Shown here piece by piece: positions 1-10,668 of a DNA stretch of 64,000 nt. Position 1 is the first letter of the stretch; each line of letters opens with the position of its first letter. The stretch is from assembly GCF_004193775.1 (NCBI RefSeq), contig NC_041016.1, positions 43,697,522 to 43,761,521 on the forward strand. Reading direction: 5' to 3'. Source of the stretch: Glycine soja (taxonomy: Eukaryota; Streptophyta; Magnoliopsida; Fabales; Fabaceae). Made by a program: the position numbers and the translations under genes. A model generated the notes under the pieces. That model saw nothing but the letters and a program-made list of their open reading frames with translations, did no database searches and had not been told where the DNA came from.

Positions 1-542
1 CACACTATGCCAGTGTGGTTGGTGGTGGAATACCTAGTGATTTGTGGAGGATGATTGGAGAGTGCTTGCAGTTCAAGCCATCTAAAAGGTCTAGTTTTAC
101 TGCAATGTTGGCAATATTTCTCCGTCATTCGCAGGGAATGCCGCGCAGCCTTCCTGCAAGCCCAGATAAGTAAGCCCATTATAATTATCCATGACTTGTA
201 TCTTCTATGCTGGTTTTATGACATCTGATTGAGCAGTCAAAATGTAGCCTATTTATAGTTTTTGATATGTGGTGTGGAAATGAGCCAAATTTGCAGTTGT
301 CATAGATGCCAAACAATTGACTTGTACATGTTTTATATTTCTGTAAATACAGTGATAGAGTTGTCCCCTGTGCAAGAATTAGAAGTTTCTCAGAAAAACC
401 CATTCCATCTTCATCAATGTGTGTCTCGGGGATGTTAGAAGTGTTAGGTCAGTTGGTGCATCAAAGTCACAAACAATCTTCCTTGAGCTTGCTTTCATTT
501 TCATTTTGCAATTCATTCTTTTTCTTTGTACTTTCCGTACAG

Positions 543-879
543 TGATCTTCTTTTCAAGGCTGCATCAGACTATGGCAGCAACAGCCTATCTTCTCTGCTG
601 GAAGCTCAAAATGCTGATGAACAAACTGCTCTCCACTTAGCTTGTAGATGTGGCAGTGCAGAACTTGTTGAGGCAATTTTGGAGTATGAAGAGGCAAATG
701 TTGACGTCTTGGACAAAGATGGAGATCCTCCTCTTGCTTATGCATTAGCTGCTGGATCCCCAGAATGCGTTCGCAGTCTTATCAAAAGAGGTGCTAATGT
801 GAGGCCACAATTAAGAGATGGCTTTGGCCCATCTGTTGCTCATGTTTGTGCACATCATGGCCAACCAGAATGCATGCGA
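543..879 (+). pseudogene. Ankyrin-repeat exon of left KEG-like copy
   Basis: This is the best preserved exon of the left copy. It reads open from an acceptor AG at 541-542 to a GTATGT donor at 880, with ankyrin signatures such as TALHLACRCGSAELVEAI, DKDGDPPLAYALAAG and PSVAHVCAHHG. The next exon (962-1123) continues with ELLLAGADPNAVDDEGES and ends in TAA. The identical exon pair occurs at 54073-54409 and 54492-54653. Confidence 0.8.
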
Positions 880-1123
880 GTATGTTTTACTTTAATCATA
901 TTCAGGTTCGTCTTTGCATTTACTAGAGCTATATTCATATAAATATATGGTAAAATAACAGGAATTACTATTAGCTGGAGCTGATCCTAATGCAGTGGAT
1001 GATGAAGGTGAATCTATCCTGCATAGAGCAGTTCCCAAGAAGTCCGCTGACTGTGCCCTTGTGATACTGGAAAATGGGGGAAATGGATCAATTGCCATCT
1101 TGAATCCAAAGAATATGTCTTAA

Positions 1124-2799
1124 GTATAGATTTCCCATCAATTTTCTTCTTAAGCTTAAAATGTGTTTGCCAAACTTGTCAATCAGTCTAGGACTCCAGA
1201 GGTACAGAAAGAAACGGATCTTACTCATCAATTTTGCATATCCAATGATCAATGTGAAACATGCACTTTAGCTGTCTCAGTCCACTGCAATGACAGCATG
1301 GCTTTTCTCTAGCATGGAGCAGCAAACTCATGTCGAAACATGCACCTTAGCTGGATAAAATTGATACAGACTACTTCTGTAATTTCTTAGCTGCTTGTAC
1401 AATTGAGTACAATTTAGGATAGGAATTGGAACAGAATGACAATATATTTCTCTAAAATCCTTTAATGTATAATGAATAATTGCTGCTAATGCTCAATATC
1501 TTACATAAGTGACATTTATTCTTATTATCTCTTCATTATGGTGCGTTCCTTCTGAATTTTGATTCCACTGAAAAACTTTCTAATTTGCTGGTGGACACTA
1601 TCTTATTGATGCCAAATTTTGTTTGTGGTCTTCCATAGTTCTCTCCAAATTTAGAGGTCATGGATCTTACCTTTTCAATAGATAGTTCTTTATTGATGTA
1701 TGTTGTCTGCGGGCTAAACAAACAGGTTGTTGGTTTCCCCCTAACACTGGCAGACCTCTTTACTGATTTTTTTTCATCTTCTGTGCATTATCTAGGTTTA
1801 ATCAACAGTCCCTTGTCATTCTGGTTCCTTATTCTATTGAGTTTTTAGTGTGAGCTTTTGTCAGCAAAAGGAAAAAAAAAATCATATTGTAATGCTTTAT
1901 ATTACAATAATTTTAGTAATCAAGTTTCAGAATAACCATATTTGTAAATAGAGATTTTTTATTTATTTAGAAATTACATAATATATGAATACTTACAATA
2001 GTATGATGATATGATCATTGTTTTATTTGACGACCTTTGTATAGAGAATAGATCTACATGGTTCTTATTTCTTATCACTAGTACTATTTTTACTTTGGAT
2101 AGAGTAATTATTAAGTTGTTGGTGTTATATTCCATTTGTTTTTGCTCTCATGCTAGACTATACTGATAGATTATAGATATCATCAGGATACTTTGACAAA
2201 TGTCTTTGTGAAGCTTGGGTTTTTATACCTGTATCCGTTGTTTTGTTTTTCCTCATGAGTAAGTTGGGTCTGGTCGTAATATATCTAGGGCAAAGGAATG
2301 GTTTCTTAGATGTAAAAGATGGTAGTCTATTCTTTTACTTTGAATAAACCACAGTAGAAGATTTCTGCACTGTGATATTGCTGATGGGAAAACTGGAAAG
2401 AAAAAAATCAATTATTCCTGTCTGAATCAACCATGGCCACCTCTTTGTCCTTATTTAAGTAGTAAAGATAATAAAATATTTTATGAATCCGTTCTTTACT
2501 GCTTCTAGGAAACTGAAAGCATATGCTGTAGGTCAATCATATAATAGCAAGTTAAATACCACTGAAGCTGGTATTTTAGCTAATTTTAAAGGAAATTGCT
2601 TCTTTTTATCATAATTCTGGGGGTTAGTTTTTTAGTTCTTGGGTGTTTTATTTCTTCTCATATTTGTCGGAATTTCTATATGGGATTGCAACATTTTAAA
2701 TGCATTCTTGTTTCTGTGTGGGTGTTTGAATATAGATATCATTTCGCCTCACATGCATCTGTGATCATCTAGTTTTACACTTTTGATGTTGCAGACTGC
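1124..2799. other. Intronic remnant, left KEG-like copy
   Basis: A 1.7-kb AT-rich stretch lies between ankyrin exon remnants. No coding signature was recognised. It matches 54654-56342 in the right copy without a visible difference up to about 2454, after which small indels and substitutions appear. Confidence 0.5.
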
Positions 2800-3587
2800 T
2801 GCACTTGTGTGTGACAACTTGGAATGATATCTAAATTCAAACATGGGATTGCTGAAGTTGCAACTTCTGATGAGATTGCTGAATCAATTGACATGACATC
2901 CCAAGCCCTATGAGCACTGCTTTGTGGATGGCTGCTGCCTCCAAGAAAGATCATGAAAGTGGTATGAATATCTGGGATTATTGGTTGATACTTGATAATG
3001 ATTTTAGAATTCATCTTGTCTGTTGATTGGGCTATTATAGTTTTTTATTCATACCTGTTGTTATTGCTGTTTTTTTTTATTCCAAACAAAGTTCAGTGCA
3101 TATTTTCTTCTAGTAGGTATTCCTAATTTATGCTAATAATTAATAAAGCTTCTGTTTTCTAAAATAGTTAAGTCATCTGATTTTGTTTGCTCATGCAAAA
3201 TATAGAGGAGAGAGAATAGGTGCAAATTTTGCTTTCTGCGGAGCAGATCCATCTGCTCAACATTCACAGCATGGGCGGACAGCTTTGCATACAGCTGTTA
3301 TGATTGACGATGTTAAATTGGTTAAGGTGAGTAAACCAGATTCTTGATTAGAATGATTAAATATCCATCAATATTCAATATCATGTTGGAATATGAAGTA
3401 TGTGCCTTTTGTATCTGATGTTAACTAACTTCTGTTTTTTGGTGTTGAGTAGGTTATTCTTGCTGCTGGTGTTGATGTGAACATTCGTAATGTGCACAAT
3501 GGCATTCCTCTTCACATAGCCTTAGCTAGGGGTGCTAAGTCATGTGTTGAACTACTTCTATGTATTGGGGCAGATTGCAATTTGCAG
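2800..3587 (+). pseudogene. Middle ankyrin exons of left KEG-like copy
   Basis: Three exon remnants occur here. Around 2800-2961 the frame LLHLCVTTWN is followed by a frame change to GIAEVATSDEIAESIDM, so the exon is shifted internally. At 3206-3326 the reading ELVQILL/GADPSAQ/GRTALHTAVM needs a frame change at about 3240 that the right copy shares, and this copy alone has TAG at 3217-3219. At 3453-3587 the frame is open (VILAAGVDVNIRNVHNGI) and ends at a GTTTTA donor. Confidence 0.75.
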
Positions 3588-4793
3588 GTTTTAATTCAAG
3601 TTCTGAATTTACTCTGTTTAACTACAGCATTACACTAAGTGTTATACTACTGTTGGTTCTTTATATAAGAAACAAATAATTAATTCATCAAGACCAATCA
3701 AAGTAGTTTAGTTAATTTTAATTAATAATGTCATAAATTAAAATTTGATTCCAAAAGTAAATATAAAGGCAAAGTTTCATATCTCTTATTATTGTATTGT
3801 TTCAAAACGAATATATGGTGCTTTGATCTTATTTCTTTTTTCCTCTTGATCTCTCTGATACATTATAAAATGATTTTTCTATTTGATTATAGTAGATTTG
3901 GAATTGAACTTCATCATATGACTGATTGATTGCTGAGTTCAGTCTCCAGTTCACTGTAGTCAGCCACTTCGTCACAGAGTAAATTAAGCCTAATGATAAT
4001 TTATATGGTTATAAATGGTTGGGGGACTGACTAATCTAAGGAACATGATTCTTATTAGAACTCAAAAAGTTACATATGCTGTTGAAAATGTAGAATGGAA
4101 TATTGAAGTCTCTCTAAGTTTATACAATTGTCATCTGTTTGGGAATATTTGAGATCTAATGATATAGTTGAAACTTGAAAGTTTAGTGTTTGCTTCCATT
4201 GCAGGCATTTAATCTGTCAGACAAATTGCAATTTAACAATTTGAGGTTTATCCTCTTCAAAAAGTTAGTACATAATATCTCAAACTAAGAGTTGGTTCAT
4301 AACATTTTATGGTGCACTCTAAAATTGACAACTAGGCAGTTACAAGTAGCACCTGACTGGAACTAAAATCTTCTCAATGACAGTTTTTAGATTGCACCGA
4401 ACTTCTGGAGGATGAAGTTTTACAAATGAAACCTCACCATTCATTTTAACTCCTCAATAGTGAGCCAGAGTTCAGGGGTTGTTAAAGTGTTACTAGCGTA
4501 ACTTCTGTACCAACACTGAAAAGTGCATAAACTTTAAATCTACCTTTTATCCTAAACAGTAAGTAGGCATTAGTTTTGATTTACTGTTGTCTTTATCATA
4601 TCTATCTTTTACATTTTAGGCTGGCTTGTGTACATGCACAAGGATAAACAGGGTGGAATATGTTTTTTTAACAAAAAATTGTTACATGCTATAAATATTT
4701 GAAAGTTGACATTCTAGTGTCCGCCTATTGTCTGAAATAAGTTTTGCTATTATGTTTCTAATTTAAAGTTCTAAGCTGTTTATTTTGTCTCAG
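3588..4793. other. Long AT-rich intron of left KEG-like copy
   Basis: This 1.2-kb stretch separates two ankyrin exon remnants. I see no coding content, RNA gene or mobile-element termini. The right copy has the same intron at 57141-58344 with scattered substitutions and small indels. Confidence 0.5.
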
Positions 4794-5189
4794 GATGATG
4801 ATGGTAACACTGCTCTCCATATAGCAGCATGAACAGCAAAAATGATACGTGAAAATCTTGATTGGCTCATTGTATGCTTGGGAATCCTAATGCTGATAGT
4901 CAGAAACTACTGGCAAGTTGCAGCTCTGTGCACTCATTCTCATTAGATTTTGATTACATTTTTTTTCATCTTTTAACCATCTGAAAAACTTTTGTCCATC
5001 CTTTTAGAAAACTTTGGCAACTTTCATTTTTCCATTCCAAAAGAAAGTCCCTCCTATGACTTATAGAGTTATGTTTTATTACAGTGGCAAGACTCTAGGT
5101 GACATCTTGGATGTCCTTCCCCGAGAATGGATATCAGAAGATCTGATGGAGGCACTCATGAAGAAAGGAGTTTGTCTCTCTCCTGCAAT
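4794..5189 (+). pseudogene. Last ankyrin and post-ankyrin exons, left KEG-like copy
   Basis: At 4794-4910 the frame DDDGNTALHIAA runs into a TGA at 4830-4832, which is GGA in the right copy, then continues as TAKMIRENLDWLIV. At 5085-5189 the exon is open (GKTLGDILDVLPREWISED, then LMEALMKKGV) between an ACAG acceptor and a GTAAGG donor. Confidence 0.75.
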
Positions 5190-5657
5190 GTAAGGCAACG
5201 ACATTTTATTATTATTTTTTTTATTTACTGTTCTTGAAATATCTTCATTGTATGTCTTAAAATATTTTAGAATATCGTAGGAAATCTTTGAATTTTGTCA
5301 TATCAATTACCTCTCGAATATAGGAAGAAATTTTAGCTGTTTCCTAACTTCATTATGTTTTTAATTATTTTCCTTATTTAAGTAGGGTTAGGAGTTTATT
5401 GTCTTAGTGTGCTTTTTGCACTTGTAGCATAGAACTACACCTGTAAGTGACCTAATTCATAGTATAAATAAGTGCCAGTGTCTGTAATCTAATGGAATAC
5501 TATCAAGAACCTTCACTGAGAAAACAATACAATTTAGCTCCTTTTTCTCTTTCCCTCCTTTCCTACCTTAAGCCCCATAAATTCAATAGATGTGATATCA
5601 TATTTATTTTCTAACCACATCCAACTATTTTTTTATAATTTTTGTTTATTGTTTTAG

Positions 5658-5910
5658 ATTTGAATTGGGAGACTGGGTGAAGTTTAGAAAAACTTCCATA
5701 ACTCCAACAAATGGGTGGGAAGGTGATCGGCAGAAGCAGGTGGGCTTTTTGCAGAGAGTTCCAGACAAAGATAATCTCATTGCTTCATTTTGTTCTGGAG
5801 AGTATTATAGTGTTTTGGCCAATAAAGTTGTAAAAGTCGTTCCATTAGACAGGGGACAACATGTGCAGCTTAAAGAGGATGTAAAAAAGCCAAGGTTTCT
5901 TTCTGCATAA
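5658..5910 (+). pseudogene. First HERC2-like repeat exon, left KEG-like copy
   Basis: The exon opens at an AG at 5656-5657 and reads FELGDWVKFRKTSITPTNGW, then GFLQRVPDKDNLIASFCSGE and DRGQHVQLKEDVKKPRF before TAA. The GDWV and WEGD patterns are those of the HERC2-like repeats in KEG. The normal continuation is missing because the duplicated segment ends about 500 bp downstream. The right copy carries a private TAG at 59377-59379 in this exon where this copy has TTG. Confidence 0.8.
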
Positions 5911-6424
5911 ATCTTATATGAAATATAAGTGAGGAAAAGTATGTGTGAATTTTCATCAGTACATGCATATGTTTATATTATGTACAGTATGAATTACAAG
6001 AGGAACCATCTTCTAAATCAGAACTAATTAGCCCTGGCACCACTCATCCATGAGTCAGTAACATCCAACTAAGCATTATATAATATAATGGCTTCTTTGT
6101 GTCCATGCCTCTGTTGGAGGGATTTCTATGATCCTTTAAAATATCTAAATAGATTGGAGAGGTCATATTTGGATCCAATTGCAAGGTACGAGACTTGAGT
6201 CCCACAGTAGAAGTGTGGGATTAGAATTCTGTTTGAGTCCAGCTTCTCTTATTAAGGAGAAGAGAAACCCAAAATAAATTAGGCCAAGCACTTCCTAAAA
6301 CATCATATGATGTCTGGAAATGATGTATATTTGGCCTTTGTTCTTATTGCAGATCATTTGTGTTAGTCCAACATGTATTGCAGGCAGTCTTTACTTTCCA
6401 GATAGTGATCATGAGTTGTAAACT
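5911..6424. other. Intron tail of KEG-like copy, to duplication breakpoint
   Basis: This is non-coding sequence following the last exon remnant. It matches 59460-59977. Homology to the right copy stops after GTAAACT at 6424. Confidence 0.6.
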
Positions 6425-6725
6425 AACAAGTATTACAACACAACTTAGTGATTTCTATGATCACTAGACTCAACTTTTTGGTTTCTAGAACGGATGTGCA
6501 TCTCAAATTCTTTAAAGGATCTATGAGTTTATATCCATGCAATGACATCTCACTGTCTACCTCATCATAGATGAAGGTGTCAAGAATCTCTTTCCCATCC
6601 CATATGAAGATATCTATAATCTCATCCTCATCTCAGATGGAGATATCTCATATCTTTCTCTCATCCCAAATGAAAATATCTTATGGATATTCAATTTTCA
6701 ATAAAATATACATTGTCACCACTTC
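6425..6725. repeat. Dispersed repeat R, related to 49310-49531 plus 51998-52095
   Basis: The stretch has recurring phrases such as ATCATAGATGAAGGTGTC and CAGATGGAGATATCTCATAT. The same phrases occur at 49.3-49.53 kb and resume at 52.0 kb, where the copy is interrupted by a 2.47-kb insertion. It abuts the breakpoint of the KEG duplication. I do not recognise the family. Confidence 0.65.
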
Positions 6726-7798
6726 CTAAAAGATGACTAATAAATTACAAAGTCATACCCCAAATTATAACATCATGAGAGTCAATTAATAATTAACTAT
6801 GAAATAAAACACACACACAATATTAAATATATTTTAGTTGATATATATGATAGCTAAACACAAAACTCAAGCAAACTTATTCATGAATTTTTAAATAAAT
6901 TCCAAGATTAAATATGTAACCAATGAAGATTTGTACATTATAATACCCCTTTTGTAAAATTAAATCAAACCCCACGAATAGTAACAATTACATGTGAATA
7001 TGGTTATATCAGACCCTTAAATAATGTCATGCAATGATACGACGGAACCTAAATTTTGCATCATCAATGGATTAATTGACACAAATATCAATGTATCAAT
7101 TTATCGATTTATCATTGGTAAACTCAAAAAGATGTATTTCTAAAATCTATATCATGAAAGTTTAGAAAAAGAAGGTCATTTTACTCACTTCTTGAAACAC
7201 ATAGTAATTCACGCGTTTCACTTATTATTCTTCTTCTACTGGGACAACAAGATTCTTTTTGTTTCTTCTTTCTTCTCAATCCTATATAATTTACTAATTT
7301 TTTATTTTCTAAGAGACTGTCTATAAAACTTTAGAAGAAGAGAATTATTTATTCCTATATAATACAAGGGTATATAATTTAAGATTAGGTCACATGAGAT
7401 ATATTCTTAGTAGATTTGGCTAATCAAATCTTTCTTTTTTTTCCTACTTATTATCTTGATTTACCTGATTATTAAAATTATCTAATATTTTATTTTCTTT
7501 CAAGATATATTAAGATAAACCATGGTAAAATTTAAATCATTGTCAATTATCACAATTTTACATGTAACAAATATCTTATCCAAACTAGATATACAATGCT
7601 ATATTATTAATAGAATAATTATTTTTACAATAATAATAATCTTTTTAATCCTCTTAATTAGGATATGAAAGAGTCACGCTTTCTTTTATAATTATAAAAT
7701 AATCTCAACAATTTTTATATTAACTGACTAATCTTTTTTATTTATAAAACTCAATAAAGTACTTAAAAGATACATAATCTTTTTATTCAATATTTCAA

Positions 7799-7857
<59 letters not shown>

Positions 7858-8735
7858 CATAATTATTTTAATTAAAATTAATAACAATTATTATATTAAA
7901 ATTTTAGGATGTTACATGAGAATGAGAAGATATGTAAGTATGGAGACGACTTCCCCATTCTGAATTACACTAGGCCGTCAATTGCAAATCAAAATTTCTA
8001 CTCAAGAGCACACACCTTGTTCTGGATTCCCTACTACTCACATCAGCCTCCTAATACTCTTGTCTAGGTTGATGCATGAACTGAGACAATATGTAAACAC
8101 AATAAGACAATTTTGGTATAGTTAAACAAAGGTAAATAAGGCGTCCTAACTATCCGCCTATATTAATCAAGATGAGAAAATTCTGATCCTTCAACAATAC
8201 CCAAACCATGATTCTGCTCCATGGGACTATTTGATGATTTTGTTTCAAAAAAATCTTGTTTCTCTTATGATACTCAGAACAGTCAATTGTATCAAATAAA
8301 AGAAAGAAGATAACTCTTCAATTATAACAATTTTATACAAAAAAATTAAAAATATATAAAATTTACTTTTTAAGTTGCTTCTATAAAAAACTATTATAAC
8401 ACGTAGATTTTGTTCTTCACAAAATCAAGGTCAAGAACCAATAAATGTTGAACATTGACATTTTCTCCTTCTCTTGCTTAAGTTTTTTTTTTTTTGGTGA
8501 ATTTTTCTCTTGCTTAAGTTTTTTTTTTTTTGGATGAATTTTTCTCTTGGTTAAGTAGGAGGCATCTAAGTGACAAAGACGCGTTTTCTATTTCAAGAGT
8601 CTTGTTTGGTATACAAATTAAAGTGTTTTATTCTGTAATCAATTTATAGTAAAAATATCTGATTAATTTTTATGAAGTTTTATTTAACGTCCCTTTACTT
8701 CAAAATCACATGTTAAGAGGATAGTAAATGAATGG
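6726..8735. other. AT-rich intergenic DNA without recognisable genes
   Basis: I see no gene. It holds a long TA microsatellite (7801-7854) and a short duplicated T-tract phrase (TTCTCTTGCTTAAG followed by T-runs) at about 8468-8545. Confidence 0.5.
7801..7854. repeat. (AT)n microsatellite
   Basis: About 27 uninterrupted AT dinucleotides. Confidence 0.97.
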
Positions 8736-10050
8736 GTTTTTTTTAAGTGAATGCATCTCTCTCTTACTTTTTTTTTCAATTTATACTTTGTAATTTAATT
8801 CCCAATATACACATTCTCTTTTTTTTTGTTTTTTTAAATTTAAAAATTATAAAATATAAATATTATATTATATAATTTTTTAATTGGTTTTAAAATTAAT
8901 TATTTATTAAATTAAATTTTATAATTTTGTTTTTTAATTTTTTAAAATAAAATAATATTATTAAATATAATTATTTTTATTTTATTATTTAATTAACTTA
9001 ACATATTTTTAGGTGAATATTTTTATTTAAAATCTGAATTTTATAATATAATTATATTACTAAATATAATTAGTTTGTTTATGTCATTAGATTTAATTAA
9101 AAATGAGAAGACTTTTTGTTCAACAATTTATTTATAGAAAAACATTATATTGCATTATCAATAAAATACTTAAACAATTACACTTGACTAAGAAAAAACT
9201 TAAATGAAGATATATTAGGACAATTGTTTCTGTTATGAGCATGTTGTCGACAAATTCCACATTTTTTACTACTGTGTTTCATTATTTTTTACTGTGTTTT
9301 TTAGTTTGTTTTAATTCTACTAACTAATTTTCTTATTTTTTAAATTAACGAACATAAAAAACTAAATATCAACAGCACATAAATTTAACTACAAAAGTAC
9401 ATACAACTTAACTAAAAAATTGTGGTTTTTTTCCGTGAATACACCCTCTCTATCCTGCTTTTACTCAATCTACACTACATTGTAATTTAATTCCCAATCT
9501 ACACACTCTCTCCTTTTTGTTTTTTTTTTAATTTAAAATATTATAAAATATAAATATTATATTATATAATTTTTTAATTGGTTTTAAAATTACTAATTTA
9601 TTAAATTAAATTTTATAATTTTGTTTTTTATTTTTTTAAAGAAAAATATACAGATAAAGAAAAATAAAAAATTTGGGTAAAATTAGAGTATAATTTTTTG
9701 GTTTTTTTTTTTCCGCCAATACACTCTGTCTCTCTTGCTTTTTCCCAATCTACACTACCTTACAATTTAATTTTTAATATATACTACTTCGAAATTTGTG
9801 CTTTAAAAGTGGTCAATCTACACTAGTTTGCAAATCAACGTGGCCAAGGGACTACTCAGAACAAACAAGTTATATAGCTATGCCATCTATACCCAACTCT
9901 CTGTCCTTTTTTGTTTTTTTTTTAAAAAAATTTAAAATATTATAAAAAATAAATATTATATTATATAATTTTTTTAATTAGTTTTAAAATTACTTATTTA
10001 TTAAATTAAATTTTATAATTTTGTTTTTTAATTTTTTTTTTAAAGAAAAT
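8736..10050. repeat. Three copies of an AT-rich block
   Basis: Near-identical blocks start at about 8740, 9424 and 9699. Each has a pyrimidine-rich lead (CTCTCTC, TTTGTAATTTAATTCCCAAT), a T-run, then TATAAATATTATATTATATA, TTTTTTAATTGGTTTTAAAA and a final TTTTATAATTTTGTTTTTTA. The third copy has about 115 extra bases in its first part. No coding or terminal repeats were recognised. Confidence 0.7.
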
Positions 10051-10106
10051 GGTATTATTAAACTAACAAGTATTCTTGAAGTTTTTAAACTTTATACAAG
10101 AATCCT

Positions 10107-10118
10107 GCTCTGATACCA
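10107..10118 (-). other. Copia primer-binding site (initiator tRNA-Met type)
   Basis: The reverse strand reads TGGTATCAGAGC, the common primer-binding site of plant copia elements. It starts two bases after the end of the LTR at 10121-10668, so that LTR is a 5' LTR in minus orientation. The internal region beyond it is lost within about 60 bp. Confidence 0.75.
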
Positions 10119-10120
10119 CT

Positions 10121-10668
10121 TGTTGGACATGTGGCCTCAGTTATCTTAAGAAGAGGTGAATTAATTTCCCACTAACAAACTTTTAACTCCCTTCTAAATG
10201 AGATAGACTCAGAATGCAGAAGGAGCAACAATCAATTTAATAATGTTCTTTAAACATGGAAGACAAAATTGATTATAACAAAATAAATGAGATAAGGGAA
10301 GAGAGAATGCAAACTCAGTTTTATACTGGTTTGGCAAAGTCCGTTGCCTACGTCCAGTACTCAAGCAACCCATTTGAGATTTTCCACTATCTTTGTAAAA
10401 ATCCTTTACAAAGTTTGAACCACACAGGGACAACCATTCCCTTGTGTTCAGCATTTCTTACAACTTAAGAGACCCTCGGTCCCTAAATCAATTACATTGA
10501 ATAAGAAGAAAGAAGAGGAATTCTCTCTTTAAAAGAAGGATATTACAATTTAAGATCATGTAAGAATCCTTATAAATTTTGCAAGTGTTTGACCAAGGAT
10601 TTCTTTTGAGAGAGCATTTAGAAATTAATTCACCACTTCTTAAGATAACTAAGGCCACATGTCCAACA
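10121..10668 (-). mobile_element. Copia-type LTR with long inverted ends
   Basis: A 548-bp unit starts TGTTGGACATGTGGCC and ends GGCCACATGTCCAACA. The first and last roughly 48 bases are inverted copies of each other with few mismatches. A primer-binding site directly follows its minus-strand 3' end, so it is an LTR and not a MITE. It cuts off the reverse-transcriptase region of the neighbouring copia at 10675, and no matching 5-bp target duplication flanks it. The LTR at 13319-13716 is a different family. Confidence 0.65.

Larger units (their letters stand above)
1..5910 (+). pseudogene. KEG: KEG-like E3 ligase pseudogene, left copy, truncated
   Basis: Exon remnants of a KEEP ON GOING type protein (RING, kinase, ankyrin, HERC2-like repeats; an ABA-signalling ubiquitin ligase in Arabidopsis) lie in order: kinase C-lobe end 1-169, linker/ankyrin start about 351-457, ankyrin exons 543-879, 962-1123, 3206-3326, 3453-3587 and 4794-4910, post-ankyrin exon 5085-5189, and the first HERC2-like repeat 5658-5910. 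Introns with GT-AG ends remain, so this is a genomic copy and not a retrocopy. It is broken: a TAG at 3217-3219 and a TGA at 4830-4832 occur where the right copy has sense codons, a frameshift in the 3206-3326 exon is shared with the right copy, and the 457-bp exon has a frameshift. The remaining HERC2-like repeats are absent because homology stops at 6424. The gene starts outside the window. Confidence 0.85.
1..6424 (+). repeat. Direct segmental duplication, left arm (pairs with 53531-59977)
   Basis: Position 1 matches 53531 and the match continues to 6424/59977, after which the sequences part. The offset grows from 53530 to 53553 through small indels. No difference was seen in about the first 2454 bases, while dozens of substitutions and indels occur afterwards. 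The left boundary is outside the window. Confidence 0.93.

Noticed and set aside
526..942. A separate 138-codon ankyrin protein
   Set aside because: It is one exon of the KEG-like pseudogene read into its intron; the assumed start lies before the splice acceptor.
10121..10668. A foldback MITE with 48-bp inverted ends
   Set aside because: A copia primer-binding site directly follows one end and no target duplication is present, so an LTR fits better.
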